Position numbers and translations under genes: made by a program. Shown piece by piece: positions 8,627 through 17,413 of a stretch of DNA of 64,000 nucleotides (within the stretch, counting starts at the first letter, position 1; every line of letters begins with the position of its first letter). The notes beneath the pieces are model-generated. The model was not told the DNA's origin. It made no database searches and worked only from the letters and a program-made list of their open reading frames with translations. This DNA is from Streptomyces sp. NBC_01210 (GTDB lineage: Bacteria; Actinomycetota; Actinomycetes; Streptomycetales; Streptomycetaceae). The stretch lies in NCBI RefSeq assembly GCF_036010325.1, contig NZ_CP108549.1, forward strand, positions 8,308,001 to 8,372,000, in the 5' to 3' direction.

Positions 8627-10603
8627 TCAGGCCACCGCCGGTCCGACGGCGGCGCGGCGCTCGTCGAGTACGGCCGCGACTGCCCGAAGGTCGGGCTGAC
8701 GGAGCAACTCCGGTGCGCGCAGCCGCACTCCGGTCTCCTGCTCGATCACGGTCAGCAGGCGCGAGGCGACGAGCGAGGTTCCGCCGGCCTCGGTGAAGTT
8801 GTCGCCCAGTTCGGTACCGGGGCTGTCCAGCAGGTCGCGCACCACCCGCAGGACCAGTCGCTCGCTCTCCGTTGCGCCGTCGTGCGAATCGCCGTTGTCG
8901 GCAGTGGCGCTGTCGGCGGCGATCGGCTGCGTGGGGGCCGAAGCACGCTTCAGCAGTTGGGCACGGTCGACCTTGCCGTTGGCGTCAAGTGGGAAGGCGT
9001 CCAGGATCCGCACGGCCGAGGGCACGGCCTGCTCGGGCAGCCAGGCCCGTACCGCGGACAGCAGCTCGTCAGCACTCGCTCCGTCGGATGCGAGGACGTA
9101 CGCCACCAGGCGGGCGCTGCCGTCGGCGGAACGGGGCGCGGTGACGACCGCGCTGCGCACCGACGGGTTCTGTTCGAGCGCGGCCTCGACCTCGGCCGGT
9201 TCGATCCGTACTCCGCTGATCTTCACCTGATCGTCGAGACGGCCGAGGAACTCGAGTCTGCCGTCGTCCAGCATCCGCACCCGGTCCCCGGTGCGGTACA
9301 CACGGTCTGTCCGCCCCGCGTCGAGTCCCGGGGGCGGGGCGGTGAATCGCCGTGCCGTCAGCTCCGGGTCCAGATAGCCGACTGCCAGGCAGGTGCCGCC
9401 GATGCACAGTTCGCCGGCCTCACCGCGGGCGGCGACACGGCCGTCCGCAGCGGTGACGACGACCGTGGCGCCCGGGATCGGAGTTCCGATCGACGGCGCT
9501 GTCTCGTCGCCCGCGTCGTGGTCCGTGGCGCGCATGGCGTGAGTGGTGGTGACGACGGTGGCCTCGGCCGGCCCGTACGCGTTGTGCACCGTGGCGGTCA
9601 CATCCGCACCTGGGCGTCGGCGCATCCGGTCGCCGCCGACAACGAGGTGACGCAGTTCGAGGTCCTGGGGCCAGGTCCGGTCCAGCACCGGTTCGGCCAT
9701 CGGAGTGGCCACGACGCACACCGTCACGGCGGCGTCGCGCCACCATGCGGTGAGTTCGGCCGGGTCCCAGCGAACAGCGTCCGGAGCGGGAACCAGAGCC
9801 GCGCCGGACGTCAGACCGGCCCACAACTCCATCACATGCGGGTCGAACGCGACGCCGATCAGCATTGACTGCCGGTCCCCGGGCGCCAGGCCGGTCTCGG
9901 TGCGGTACCAGTCCAGCAGTGCGGACAGAGCGGGTTCCGCGACGGCGACAGCCTTCGGCGGCCCGGTGGAGCCGGAGGTCAGCACGGCGTAGAAGGCTTC
10001 CTGCGGAGCCGGGCGCGCACTCGCAGCGGGAGGGGCGAACGCCGCGACGGCCTGCGGGGCGGCGTTCGTCCCCCCTCCCGGCAGCGGCAGCGCGATCTGC
10101 TCGGCGGCCTGATGGCGGGCGGGCAGCACGGTGGGGTCCCCGATCAGGCAGACCACGGCGACGTCCTCGGTGACCGCGTCGATGCGGCGCTCACCGGGGC
10201 GGGGGCCCAGCGGGAGATAGACCGCTCCGATCCGGGCGAGGGCGATCGCGGTCACGGCCAGCGCCGCCGAGCGGTCGAGGCAGACGCCGACCAGGTCACC
10301 CGGGCGGACCCGGTCGCTGAGGGCGCGAAAGACGTCGTCGGCCGCCTCGTCCAGCTGCCGGTAGCTCCAGGTACGAGTCCCGTCGACCACGGCGGGGGCC
10401 TCGGGACTGCGGCGTACCCATTCCTCGTAGCGGGAGAGCACTCCGGCGGCGGTGGCTTGGGAAAGGGGGGCACCGTGTACGACGCTCGGCAGGTGGGCCT
10501 GACGGTCGTTCATCAGCTCGGAGGTCCGCTCGGCCATCGGCTCGGCAGAACGCCCGGTCATCGGTGTGGCCCCCGTCGGCGTGTCACTCAGCATCTTGGT
10601 CAT
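8627..10603 (-). CDS. NRPS A-T didomain protein
   Basis: 658 aa. It starts at an ATG overlapping the previous stop (TGATG). After a ~45-residue lead the adenylation domain shows A3 (LTSGSTGPPKA), A5 (NAYGPAEA), A8 (DDQVKISGVRIEPAE) and A10 (NGKVDRAQLL). The carrier domain reads EAGGTSLVASRL (Ser ~610); GGTS replaces the more common GGHS. Pocket residues read by eye are D-P-M-V-V-G-A-V-V-K, which match no code I know well, so no substrate is assigned. Like the next gene it lacks a condensation domain, so peptide bond formation must use the stand-alone C protein or a neighbouring C domain. Confidence 0.87.
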   Translation of the reverse strand: MTKMLSDTPTGATPMTGRSAEPMAERTSELMNDRQAHLPSVVHGAPLSQATAAGVLSRYEEWVRRSPEAPAVVDGTRTWSYRQLDEAADDVFRALSDRVRPGDLVGVCLDRSAALAVTAIALARIGAVYLPLGPRPGERRIDAVTEDVAVVCLIGDPTVLPARHQAAEQIALPLPGGGTNAAPQAVAAFAPPAASARPAPQEAFYAVLTSGSTGPPKAVAVAEPALSALLDWYRTETGLAPGDRQSMLIGVAFDPHVMELWAGLTSGAALVPAPDAVRWDPAELTAWWRDAAVTVCVVATPMAEPVLDRTWPQDLELRHLVVGGDRMRRRPGADVTATVHNAYGPAEATVVTTTHAMRATDHDAGDETAPSIGTPIPGATVVVTAADGRVAARGEAGELCIGGTCLAVGYLDPELTARRFTAPPPGLDAGRTDRVYRTGDRVRMLDDGRLEFLGRLDDQVKISGVRIEPAEVEAALEQNPSVRSAVVTAPRSADGSARLVAYVLASDGASADELLSAVRAWLPEQAVPSAVRILDAFPLDANGKVDRAQLLKRASAPTQPIAADSATADNGDSHDGATESERLVLRVVRDLLDSPGTELGDNFTEAGGTSLVASRLLTVIEQETGVRLRAPELLRQPDLRAVAAVLDERRAAVGPAVA

Positions 10604-13600
10604 CACGACTCCGTCGGCGTGGTGGTAGCGGTGTGGGCGGCAACGGTCGGCGCGGAGAGCGCGCCAAGGGCGCGTGCCTGGTCGGACAGGACCGGGTTCT
10701 GGAAGAGCAGCCGCAACGGCGGCCGTGCGCCGATGCGGGGTTCCAGCCAGGCCGCCAGCCGCGCGGCGAGCAGCGAGTGTCCGCCGGTCCGGAAGAAGTG
10801 GGACGCACCGGTGAACCGACTGTGGCCAAGCACCTCGCGCCAGCCCTCGGCGAGCAGCGCCAGTGACGGATCGGCGAATGCCGCGGGGTCGGTTGCGGTC
10901 GTGGCCCTCTCCTCGGGCGGTGCGGTGGGCTCGAGTTCGGCGGCCAGACGGGTCAGCGCCACTCGGTTCGGCTTGCCCCCGGGCAGTGTCGGCATGGCAT
11001 CCAGTCGCGCCCATCGACCGGGTACGAGGGCACTCGGCAGACGTCGGCTCAGTTCGAGGTGCATCGCCTGCTCGTCCCACGGCTGCTGTCCGTCGGAGTT
11101 CTCCAGGAAGCCGACCAGGCGCGGTCCCCCGGCCGCTTCCCGGTCCAGGACGACGGCACAGGAACGTCCGCCGAGCACGGCCGATGCCGCGGCCTCCACC
11201 TCCTCCAGCTCGATGCGGTAGCCCCGCAGTTTGATCTGGTTGTCGCGGCGCCCCAAGAAGTGCAACAGCCCCTCGCGATCCCGGTAGCCGAGGTCGCCGG
11301 TGAGATAGACCCGCTCGCCGTTCAGTGCCTCGATCCGTACGAATCGGGCCGCGGTGGCCTCCGGGCTGCCGACATACCCCTCGGCCAGACCGGCGCCGGC
11401 GATGGCCAGTTCACCGACCGCACCGGCCGGCAGCGGACGCAGCGCCGCGTCCAGGACGTGGATTCGCTCGCCGGGCAGTTCGGTGCCAAGAGGGATCTCC
11501 GCCCCGTCCGCGAGGTTCTCGCGGGTGATCTCGTGCACGGTCGAGCTGATCGCCGCTTCGGTCACTCCGTAGACGTTGAACACGACGGCGTCGGTGTCGG
11601 CGAGGAACGCGCGCATCGCGTCCGCCGGGATGCGCTCGCCGCCGAGCACCAGCAGCCTCGGCGCCCAGCGGCGCTCGCGCAGCACCGGCCGCAACTCCTC
11701 GCGGGTGGCGAGGAAGTAACTGGTCGGGAGGTTGGCGACGGTGACCCGGGCGGCGGCCAGCAGTTCGGCGAGTTCTGCTCCGGTGGGCACTTCCCGCTCC
11801 GGTACGACGAGGCAGGCGCCGGCGTACAGCGAAGGCAGGACCTCCTCCAGCGCCACGTCGAACGAGGGCTGGGCGAACAGCAGCACCCGGTCACCGGCGG
11901 CCAGGCCGAACCGGTCGGCCGCGCCGGTCAGATGGTTCTCCAGGGCCGCCCGGCCCACCGCGACGGGCTTGGGTATGCCGGTCGAACCCGAGGTGTGGAT
12001 GATGTACGCCGCGCCGGCCACCACATCGGCCGGTCGCGCGGCGGGGAAGGCGGCGGCGTCGATACGGGCCGTCGGCAGGTGTGCGGGCAGCGTCGCCGCC
12101 GCGTCGGCGGAGGTCAGCACCAGCGCCGGGCCGAGCCGCTCGAGCAGCAGCTCCAGACGGGAGACCGGGTCGGACGGTGAGAGTGGGCAGTACACGGCTC
12201 CGGTCCGCAGACAGGCCAGCAGCGTCACCACCGAGTCGGCGCCGCGCGGCAGTACGGCGGCGACCGGCTGACCGGCGGTCACACCGGCGTCCCGCATCCG
12301 CTGCGCGAGGGAGGTGACCTGCCGGTTGAGGTCGCCGTAGGTGAGCCGGCGGGCCCCGATCAGCAGCGCGGGCAGCGAGGCGTCGTGGGCGGCGGCCGGG
12401 TCGAGCGCGTTCCGGCCCTGCGCGACCGCGTGCGGTTCGGGTGCTGGATCGCCGGCCGTCGCCGGAAGGGCGAGGTCGGCGAGCACGGTGGCGGGAGCGT
12501 CCAGGTAGGCGCGCAGCAGATCCAGGAAGCGTTCGGCGAGCAGCTTCGCCACGTCCTCGCCGAAGAGATCGGCGTCGTAGTCCCAGACCAGCGTCATGCC
12601 GGGCGCCCCGTGCCGGGGGCCCACTCCACGCCGGTCGTCGGGCAGCAGGACGACATCGAGGTCGAATCGGGTGGTGCCGGTGTTGAACCCCTCGAACAAG
12701 GTGATGTCCAGGCCTGGCACCCCGATCTCGGGCAGTGCCGCATCGTGCGCGCTGAACATCACGCTGAACAGGGGGTTGTCCGCGCCGGAGGTGTGCAGGG
12801 CCAGTGCGCGGGTCAACTCCTGGACCGGCACTTCCTGATGCGGCAGAGCGCGGATGAGGGTGTCGGTCACCTCGTCCATGGTGTCCTCGGCCGGGGCTTT
12901 CGGGTCCAGGCGAAGCCGCAGTGGGATCGTGTTGACGAACATGCCCACGGCGTCCTCGAATCCCCGCGGGCGGTTGCCGACGGCGGTGCCGACGACCATC
13001 TGGGAGCGGCCGCTGTGCCGGCGCAGGAGCTCCGCGAAGAGCCCGAGCAGCGTGGAGAACGGGGTCAGGCCGCGCTCGCGGGTGTGGGTGCGCAGCCGTT
13101 GGGTCAGATCCGCGCCGATCGACTGCCGCAGCTGTCCGCCGTGGTGCCTGCGCCGGGCGCCGGGCCGGGTCAGGCCGGGCAACGGCATGTCGTAGGAGGC
13201 GCCCCGCAGTTCGTCGGCCCAGTACTCAAGGCTCGCCTGCCGGGCCGTGGCCCGTACGTCGTCGGCCTGGACGTCGGCCTGGGCACGTACATGGTCCGCG
13301 TACGAGGTCGCGAGGGGCAGAGCGACCGGCTCACCGAGGACATGGGCGCGGTAGACGGTGAAGACATCGCCCAGCAGGATCGCGAAGGAGTGCCCGTCGT
13401 GGATCAGGTGGTGCTCGACGTGGATGAGCCGGTGCTGGTCGTCGGCGAGCCGCGCCAGCGTCCAGCGCAGCAGCGGCGCCTCGTACGTGTCGAGCGGGGT
13501 CTCGGCCTCGGTGCGCAGCAGTTTGGCGAACGCGGCCTCCGGGTCGGCCTCCCCGGTCAGATCCACGCTGCGCAGGCGGGGCGCACAGGCGTCAGCGGTC

Positions 13601-13809
13601 CGCTGGGCGGGCATCGCGCCGGGGACAGCCACGAGTTCCAGGCGGAGTCCGGGGTGACGGTCGAGGGCGGCGGTGAGTCCGCGGCGCAGGGCCTCGGTGT
13701 CCAGCGTCCCCCACAGGTCGAGTGAGGCGGTGAAGTTGTAGGCGCGGCTGCCGGGCTGCACTTGTTCGTGCAGCCAGACGATCTCCTGCGACGAGGAGAG
13801 GGGAAGCAT
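10603..13809 (-). CDS. NRPS C-A-T module
   Basis: A 1068-aa complete elongation module. The condensation domain (residues ~1-445) has HHLIHDG at 133-139. The adenylation domain (~478-950) has HTSGSTGIPK at ~605-613, NVYGVTEA and a terminal GGKPNRVAL that keeps the catalytic lysine. The carrier has TGGHSLLA (Ser ~1012). Pocket residues read by eye are D-V-E-N-V-G-V-I-S-K. The D-x-E-N-x-G pattern recalls ornithine-type pockets, a weak guess only. The ATG at 13807-13809 has AGGGA 7 nt upstream. The next gene starts within its stop codon, so the three downstream NRPS genes are translationally coupled. Confidence 0.9.
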   Translation of the reverse strand: MLPLSSSQEIVWLHEQVQPGSRAYNFTASLDLWGTLDTEALRRGLTAALDRHPGLRLELVAVPGAMPAQRTADACAPRLRSVDLTGEADPEAAFAKLLRTEAETPLDTYEAPLLRWTLARLADDQHRLIHVEHHLIHDGHSFAILLGDVFTVYRAHVLGEPVALPLATSYADHVRAQADVQADDVRATARQASLEYWADELRGASYDMPLPGLTRPGARRRHHGGQLRQSIGADLTQRLRTHTRERGLTPFSTLLGLFAELLRRHSGRSQMVVGTAVGNRPRGFEDAVGMFVNTIPLRLRLDPKAPAEDTMDEVTDTLIRALPHQEVPVQELTRALALHTSGADNPLFSVMFSAHDAALPEIGVPGLDITLFEGFNTGTTRFDLDVVLLPDDRRGVGPRHGAPGMTLVWDYDADLFGEDVAKLLAERFLDLLRAYLDAPATVLADLALPATAGDPAPEPHAVAQGRNALDPAAAHDASLPALLIGARRLTYGDLNRQVTSLAQRMRDAGVTAGQPVAAVLPRGADSVVTLLACLRTGAVYCPLSPSDPVSRLELLLERLGPALVLTSADAAATLPAHLPTARIDAAAFPAARPADVVAGAAYIIHTSGSTGIPKPVAVGRAALENHLTGAADRFGLAAGDRVLLFAQPSFDVALEEVLPSLYAGACLVVPEREVPTGAELAELLAAARVTVANLPTSYFLATREELRPVLRERRWAPRLLVLGGERIPADAMRAFLADTDAVVFNVYGVTEAAISSTVHEITRENLADGAEIPLGTELPGERIHVLDAALRPLPAGAVGELAIAGAGLAEGYVGSPEATAARFVRIEALNGERVYLTGDLGYRDREGLLHFLGRRDNQIKLRGYRIELEEVEAAASAVLGGRSCAVVLDREAAGGPRLVGFLENSDGQQPWDEQAMHLELSRRLPSALVPGRWARLDAMPTLPGGKPNRVALTRLAAELEPTAPPEERATTATDPAAFADPSLALLAEGWREVLGHSRFTGASHFFRTGGHSLLAARLAAWLEPRIGARPPLRLLFQNPVLSDQARALGALSAPTVAAHTATTTPTES

Positions 13810-14031
13810 GGGCGATCCCTGAGGTTGTCGGGTCGGGTTCTTCGGATACGGGTCGGGGCACGGTTGTGCTCCCCACCCGGGGTTCGCGGGCCGGTCCGCG
13901 GATCGCGCGGTCCTGCCGTGCTGTGCTCGGTGGCTTCGGGGCGGTTCTGTGGCTGTGTCGCTTGAGGGATGTGCGGTGCGCCGGCCGTGTGCGGTTCGGC
14001 GCTGTGTCGTTTCCGCGTACGACTGCGGCGT

Positions 14032-15366
14032 TCAGCCGACGGTGACGTCGGCTCGCTGCGGTGCGGGCAGGGCCGCGCAGAAGGCGCCGAACCCGTCCTC
14101 GGCCGTGTGGTCGTCGAGCATGTGGCGGTCCCACACCAGGCGGATGTGGAGTTCGTGCCCCTGGGTGACGGACACCGCGAACGGGGCGCGCACGTGCCGG
14201 CCGTCGATGTGGACCTCGCGGCCCGCCACTCCGCCCAGGCTCAGCGGTGGACGGCGACGGGCGTCGTCGACCGTCAGCAGGCCGTCCAGTCGGCCCGACC
14301 ACAGGGACCCGGCCGACCGGGCGGCGTGCACGACTTCGTCGAAGGGGGTGTCCGCCCGGTCGAGGTCGCCCCACCAGTCGGTGGCCGTCGCCGCCGTGCC
14401 GAAGGGGTCGTCGCCGCTCGGGCCGTCGGGGACGTCATCGGTACCGGCGGGGAAGACGACGGTGTTGAGGAAGCAGCCGACCACCGGCGCCGCGGCGGCC
14501 GGGCGGCCGCCCCACGGGTACCCGATCGGTGACACATGACCGGCTCCGTACAGGACGCGGGCCGTTGCCTGACAGGCGTCGAGCAGAGCGGGGAACGTTA
14601 CGCCGGAGGCCGGAGCGGCCAGCCGCAGTTCGGCCGTGCCGGTGGGCAGCGTGCCGGGGGCGAGAGCCTGCGGCACGGGCAGCGCGGCTCGTTCGCGCAC
14701 GTCGCGCAGCCGCCCGCCCCAGTACTCCAGCGCGGCGGCCGACCCCGCGCGCTGCTCGGCCTCGAGCTGCATCTGAACCGCTTCCCGGTAGGCGGCCAGT
14801 TCCGCGGCCGCGTCGGCGGGCGCGAGTTCTCCGGGGCCGATCCCGTGGCCGTAGGCGCTGCTCAGCTCCTCGACGATGCGCGCCAGCGACTGGCCGTCGC
14901 AGGCCGTGTGGTCCAGTACGACCGCGAGCACCTCTTCCTCGGCATCCGATCCGTCCTCGGCCAGGTAGAGCCGCAGCGGCGAGCCCTGCACAGTCCAGGC
15001 GCTCAGGGCTCGACGCATGGTGGTGGCCGCGTCCTCGCCGGGCGCGCGAACGAGGCGCTCCACCGGTACGTCCGGCTCCGCCAGGCGAAGCGCGGGGGTG
15101 CCGCGGAGCACCTCCGGGTGGGCGCGCAGCACCGGGTGCCGGGCGGCCAGATGATTCGCGGCCGCTCGCAGCCGTACCAAATCCACGGTGCCGCGGCGGA
15201 AGGCGAAGAACATCGGGACGATGTCCGGCCGTCCGGCGGGGTCCAGGGAACGCACCAGGACGAAGCGCCGCTGAGCTCCGGTGACAGGCAGCAGATCATT
15301 TTCCCTGTTGTCGGCGGCGATTCGTTGGTAGCGAGCCAGGTACTGGCCCGTGATGCTGAGGTGCAC
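14032..15366 (-). CDS. Stand-alone NRPS condensation domain protein
   Basis: 444 aa, with one condensation-fold domain and nothing else. The active-site motif reads DHTACDG (152-158): the second, catalytic His and the Asp-Gly are kept, while the first His of HHxxxDG is Asp. Other landmarks are YWGGRL and the acceptor-side FLNTVVF. The GTG at 15364-15366 follows GAGAGGAC; an open frame continues upstream but lacks family-like sequence. As the operon's only free C domain it probably supplies the condensation activity missing from the two A-T proteins, or acylates the first residue. Which one cannot be decided from sequence. Confidence 0.83.
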   Translation of the reverse strand: MHLSITGQYLARYQRIAADNRENDLLPVTGAQRRFVLVRSLDPAGRPDIVPMFFAFRRGTVDLVRLRAAANHLAARHPVLRAHPEVLRGTPALRLAEPDVPVERLVRAPGEDAATTMRRALSAWTVQGSPLRLYLAEDGSDAEEEVLAVVLDHTACDGQSLARIVEELSSAYGHGIGPGELAPADAAAELAAYREAVQMQLEAEQRAGSAAALEYWGGRLRDVRERAALPVPQALAPGTLPTGTAELRLAAPASGVTFPALLDACQATARVLYGAGHVSPIGYPWGGRPAAAAPVVGCFLNTVVFPAGTDDVPDGPSGDDPFGTAATATDWWGDLDRADTPFDEVVHAARSAGSLWSGRLDGLLTVDDARRRPPLSLGGVAGREVHIDGRHVRAPFAVSVTQGHELHIRLVWDRHMLDDHTAEDGFGAFCAALPAPQRADVTVG

Positions 15367-15484
15367 GTTGTCCTCTCTGTCGTGTCTGTCGTGGCCGCGC
15401 GTCGGACGCCGCGCCATGCCATTCGGGCGGGACGGCAGCAAGTAATGACCGGCAGGCAGGCCGGAACTGGAACGGGGCTTCGAG

Positions 15485-16819
15485 TCAGCCGACGGCGACG
15501 GGTTCGGTGTGGCCGCCCGTGTCGCGCTCGGCCGGGTCTTCCGGGTCTTCCGAGTCTTGCGTGTCGTCAGGAGCGGCCGGCAGATCGCGCATGCGGCGCA
15601 GGGGGGAGAGCAGCAACGGCAGCGGTACGAAGAGGAAGCCGATCGCGCAGGCCCAGAGTGCGGCGCGCGGACCGAAGGCGCCCGCGACGGCACCGCCCAC
15701 GACCGCGCCGAGCGGCAGTGTGCCCCACACAAGAAAGCGCAGTGTGGCGTTCATCCGGCCGAGCAGTCGGGACGGGCAGAGCGTCTGACGGAAACTGACC
15801 TGGGCGACGTTGTAGACAACAGCGCCGAAGGAGACCACGCCGGAGCCGATGGCGAACAGGGCGGCGGTGGCTCCCCGTCCGGACAGCGGCCACAACAGTG
15901 CGAACGGCCCGGTTGCCAGCGCGGAGAGCCAGATGATGCGGGCCTGCCCGAGGCGGCCGGCGAGCGTGGCGGCGCTCAGTGCACCGACGAGTCCGCCCAC
16001 GGCGGACACGGAGAGCATCAGACCGATGGCGACCGGCTGCAGGCCGATCACCCGTACCAGAAAGATGGTCTGAGTGGCCATCAGCATCGCGGTGAAGAAG
16101 TTGCCGAGGCCGGTCGTTGCGGCGATGACGCGCAGCAAAGGGTGGCCGAGGACGAACCGGAGGCCTTCCCCGATGTCCTTGCGCAGGGACGCGCCCGGAA
16201 CAGGCTCGGGCGGGCTCTCGGGCGGCCGCTTCATAGCCAGCAGGAAAAGCGCCGACACGGCGTAGCCGATCGCGTCGGCCACGATCGCCAGATGGGCCCC
16301 GAGTACTTGTACGAGTCCGCCGCCGATCCCCGGGCCGGCGACGTGGGCCGATGAGCGGACCGTCTCCAATGCACCGTTGCCCGCCATCAACCGCTCCTTG
16401 GGCAGCAGTTCGGGCAGGTAGCTCTGATGGGCCACGTCGAAGAAGACGGTTGCCGCTCCGGTGACCAGAGCGACGACGTACAGCTGCGCCATCGTCAGTA
16501 CATGAGCGACTGCGGCCAGCGGGACGCTCGCCATGGCCAGGGCGCGCACCGCATCGGACCGGATCATCAGCGGGCGTTTCCGCATCCGGTCGACCCAGGC
16601 GCCCGCAGGCAGCCCTATCAGGAGGAACGCGGCGGTCTCGGCAGCCGTGAGCAGTCCCACCTGAAACGCGGGTGCCTTCAGCACGAGAACCGCCACCAGC
16701 GGGAGCGCGACCAGAGTGACCTGGGCGCCGACTTGACCGGCCGCGGCGCCGGCGAGCAGGAGACGGAAGTCGCGCATGCGCAGCAGACCGCTGGATGCGA
16801 CGGGGGGTGAGGGGGACAT
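15485..16819 (-). CDS. MFS transporter, EntS-like exporter
   Basis: A 444-aa protein with about 12 hydrophobic segments. The loop after helix 2 has the MFS motif GAWVDRMRKRPLMI (~residues 60-73). The conserved SFRQTLCPSRLLGRMNA stretch is typical of the MFS_3/enterobactin-exporter type. The C-terminal tail is acidic and low-complexity. ATG at 16817-16819 has GAAGG about 8 nt upstream; an upstream in-frame start would add ten unlikely residues. It is the first gene of the NRPS operon, 118 bp ahead of the condensation protein, so export of the peptide product is the natural inference. Confidence 0.85.
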   Translation of the reverse strand: MSPSPPVASSGLLRMRDFRLLLAGAAAGQVGAQVTLVALPLVAVLVLKAPAFQVGLLTAAETAAFLLIGLPAGAWVDRMRKRPLMIRSDAVRALAMASVPLAAVAHVLTMAQLYVVALVTGAATVFFDVAHQSYLPELLPKERLMAGNGALETVRSSAHVAGPGIGGGLVQVLGAHLAIVADAIGYAVSALFLLAMKRPPESPPEPVPGASLRKDIGEGLRFVLGHPLLRVIAATTGLGNFFTAMLMATQTIFLVRVIGLQPVAIGLMLSVSAVGGLVGALSAATLAGRLGQARIIWLSALATGPFALLWPLSGRGATAALFAIGSGVVSFGAVVYNVAQVSFRQTLCPSRLLGRMNATLRFLVWGTLPLGAVVGGAVAGAFGPRAALWACAIGFLFVPLPLLLSPLRRMRDLPAAPDDTQDSEDPEDPAERDTGGHTEPVAVG

Positions 16820-17413
16820 GAACCAGACCTTCACCGCCAGGCCGATCAACAGTCAAAACACAAAGGACACTTTCGGTCGTTTCTCTTGCGGAATCACCGC
16901 CAGATCGGCAAATCCTCCACTAGAACGGGGCAACTTCCGGATGAATGGCACACGCGAAGGCTTCGCGACAAGAAGATCCGCGCAGCGCTCGCCCGGCAGG
17001 CCTCGGCCGATCTCGTACATGGCGTCACGAATCGCACCTCTGACCGAAAATAGTCGTCCGCTCACCCTCAGTGTCCGAGGTGCCGACTCCAGCCGCTATA
17101 GGCGGTTCGTCCATGCGAGGTAGGCCGGTCTCCGGAACGGCGTCGGCTCAGCGAGTGGTGGCCACCATCGGTGGGCCGATGATCTGCAGCGTGCCGTCGC
17201 CAGTACCGCTCCGGATCCGGGTCGTGGGTGAGCGTTGACGGCGCGGGCGGGTGGGGTGAGGGCCTCCCCGTAGCACAGAGGCACTTCCCAAGTGAAGAAC
17301 GGTTACGGGTCGTGTCCGCGTGTGCGCGTTGCGGGCGGCGGTCGTGGGGTGGTCATCAACTGCTTGGCGTTGTTTGGTCGGAAGCTACGGATGGGGCTTC
17401 TCGGTGTGGTCGG
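16820..17413. other. Intergenic region upstream of the NRPS operon
   Basis: About 590 bp, AT-richer than its surroundings (especially 16850-16930), as expected of a promoter. It should drive the minus-strand MFS/NRPS operon. A 70-codon minus-strand frame at 16853-17065 has no recognisable family and is not called. Confidence 0.5.

Noticed and set aside
16853..17065. 70-aa minus-strand frame upstream of the MFS gene
   Set aside because: No recognisable family and no ribosome site. I considered MbtH, often present in NRPS loci, but its conserved residues are absent.
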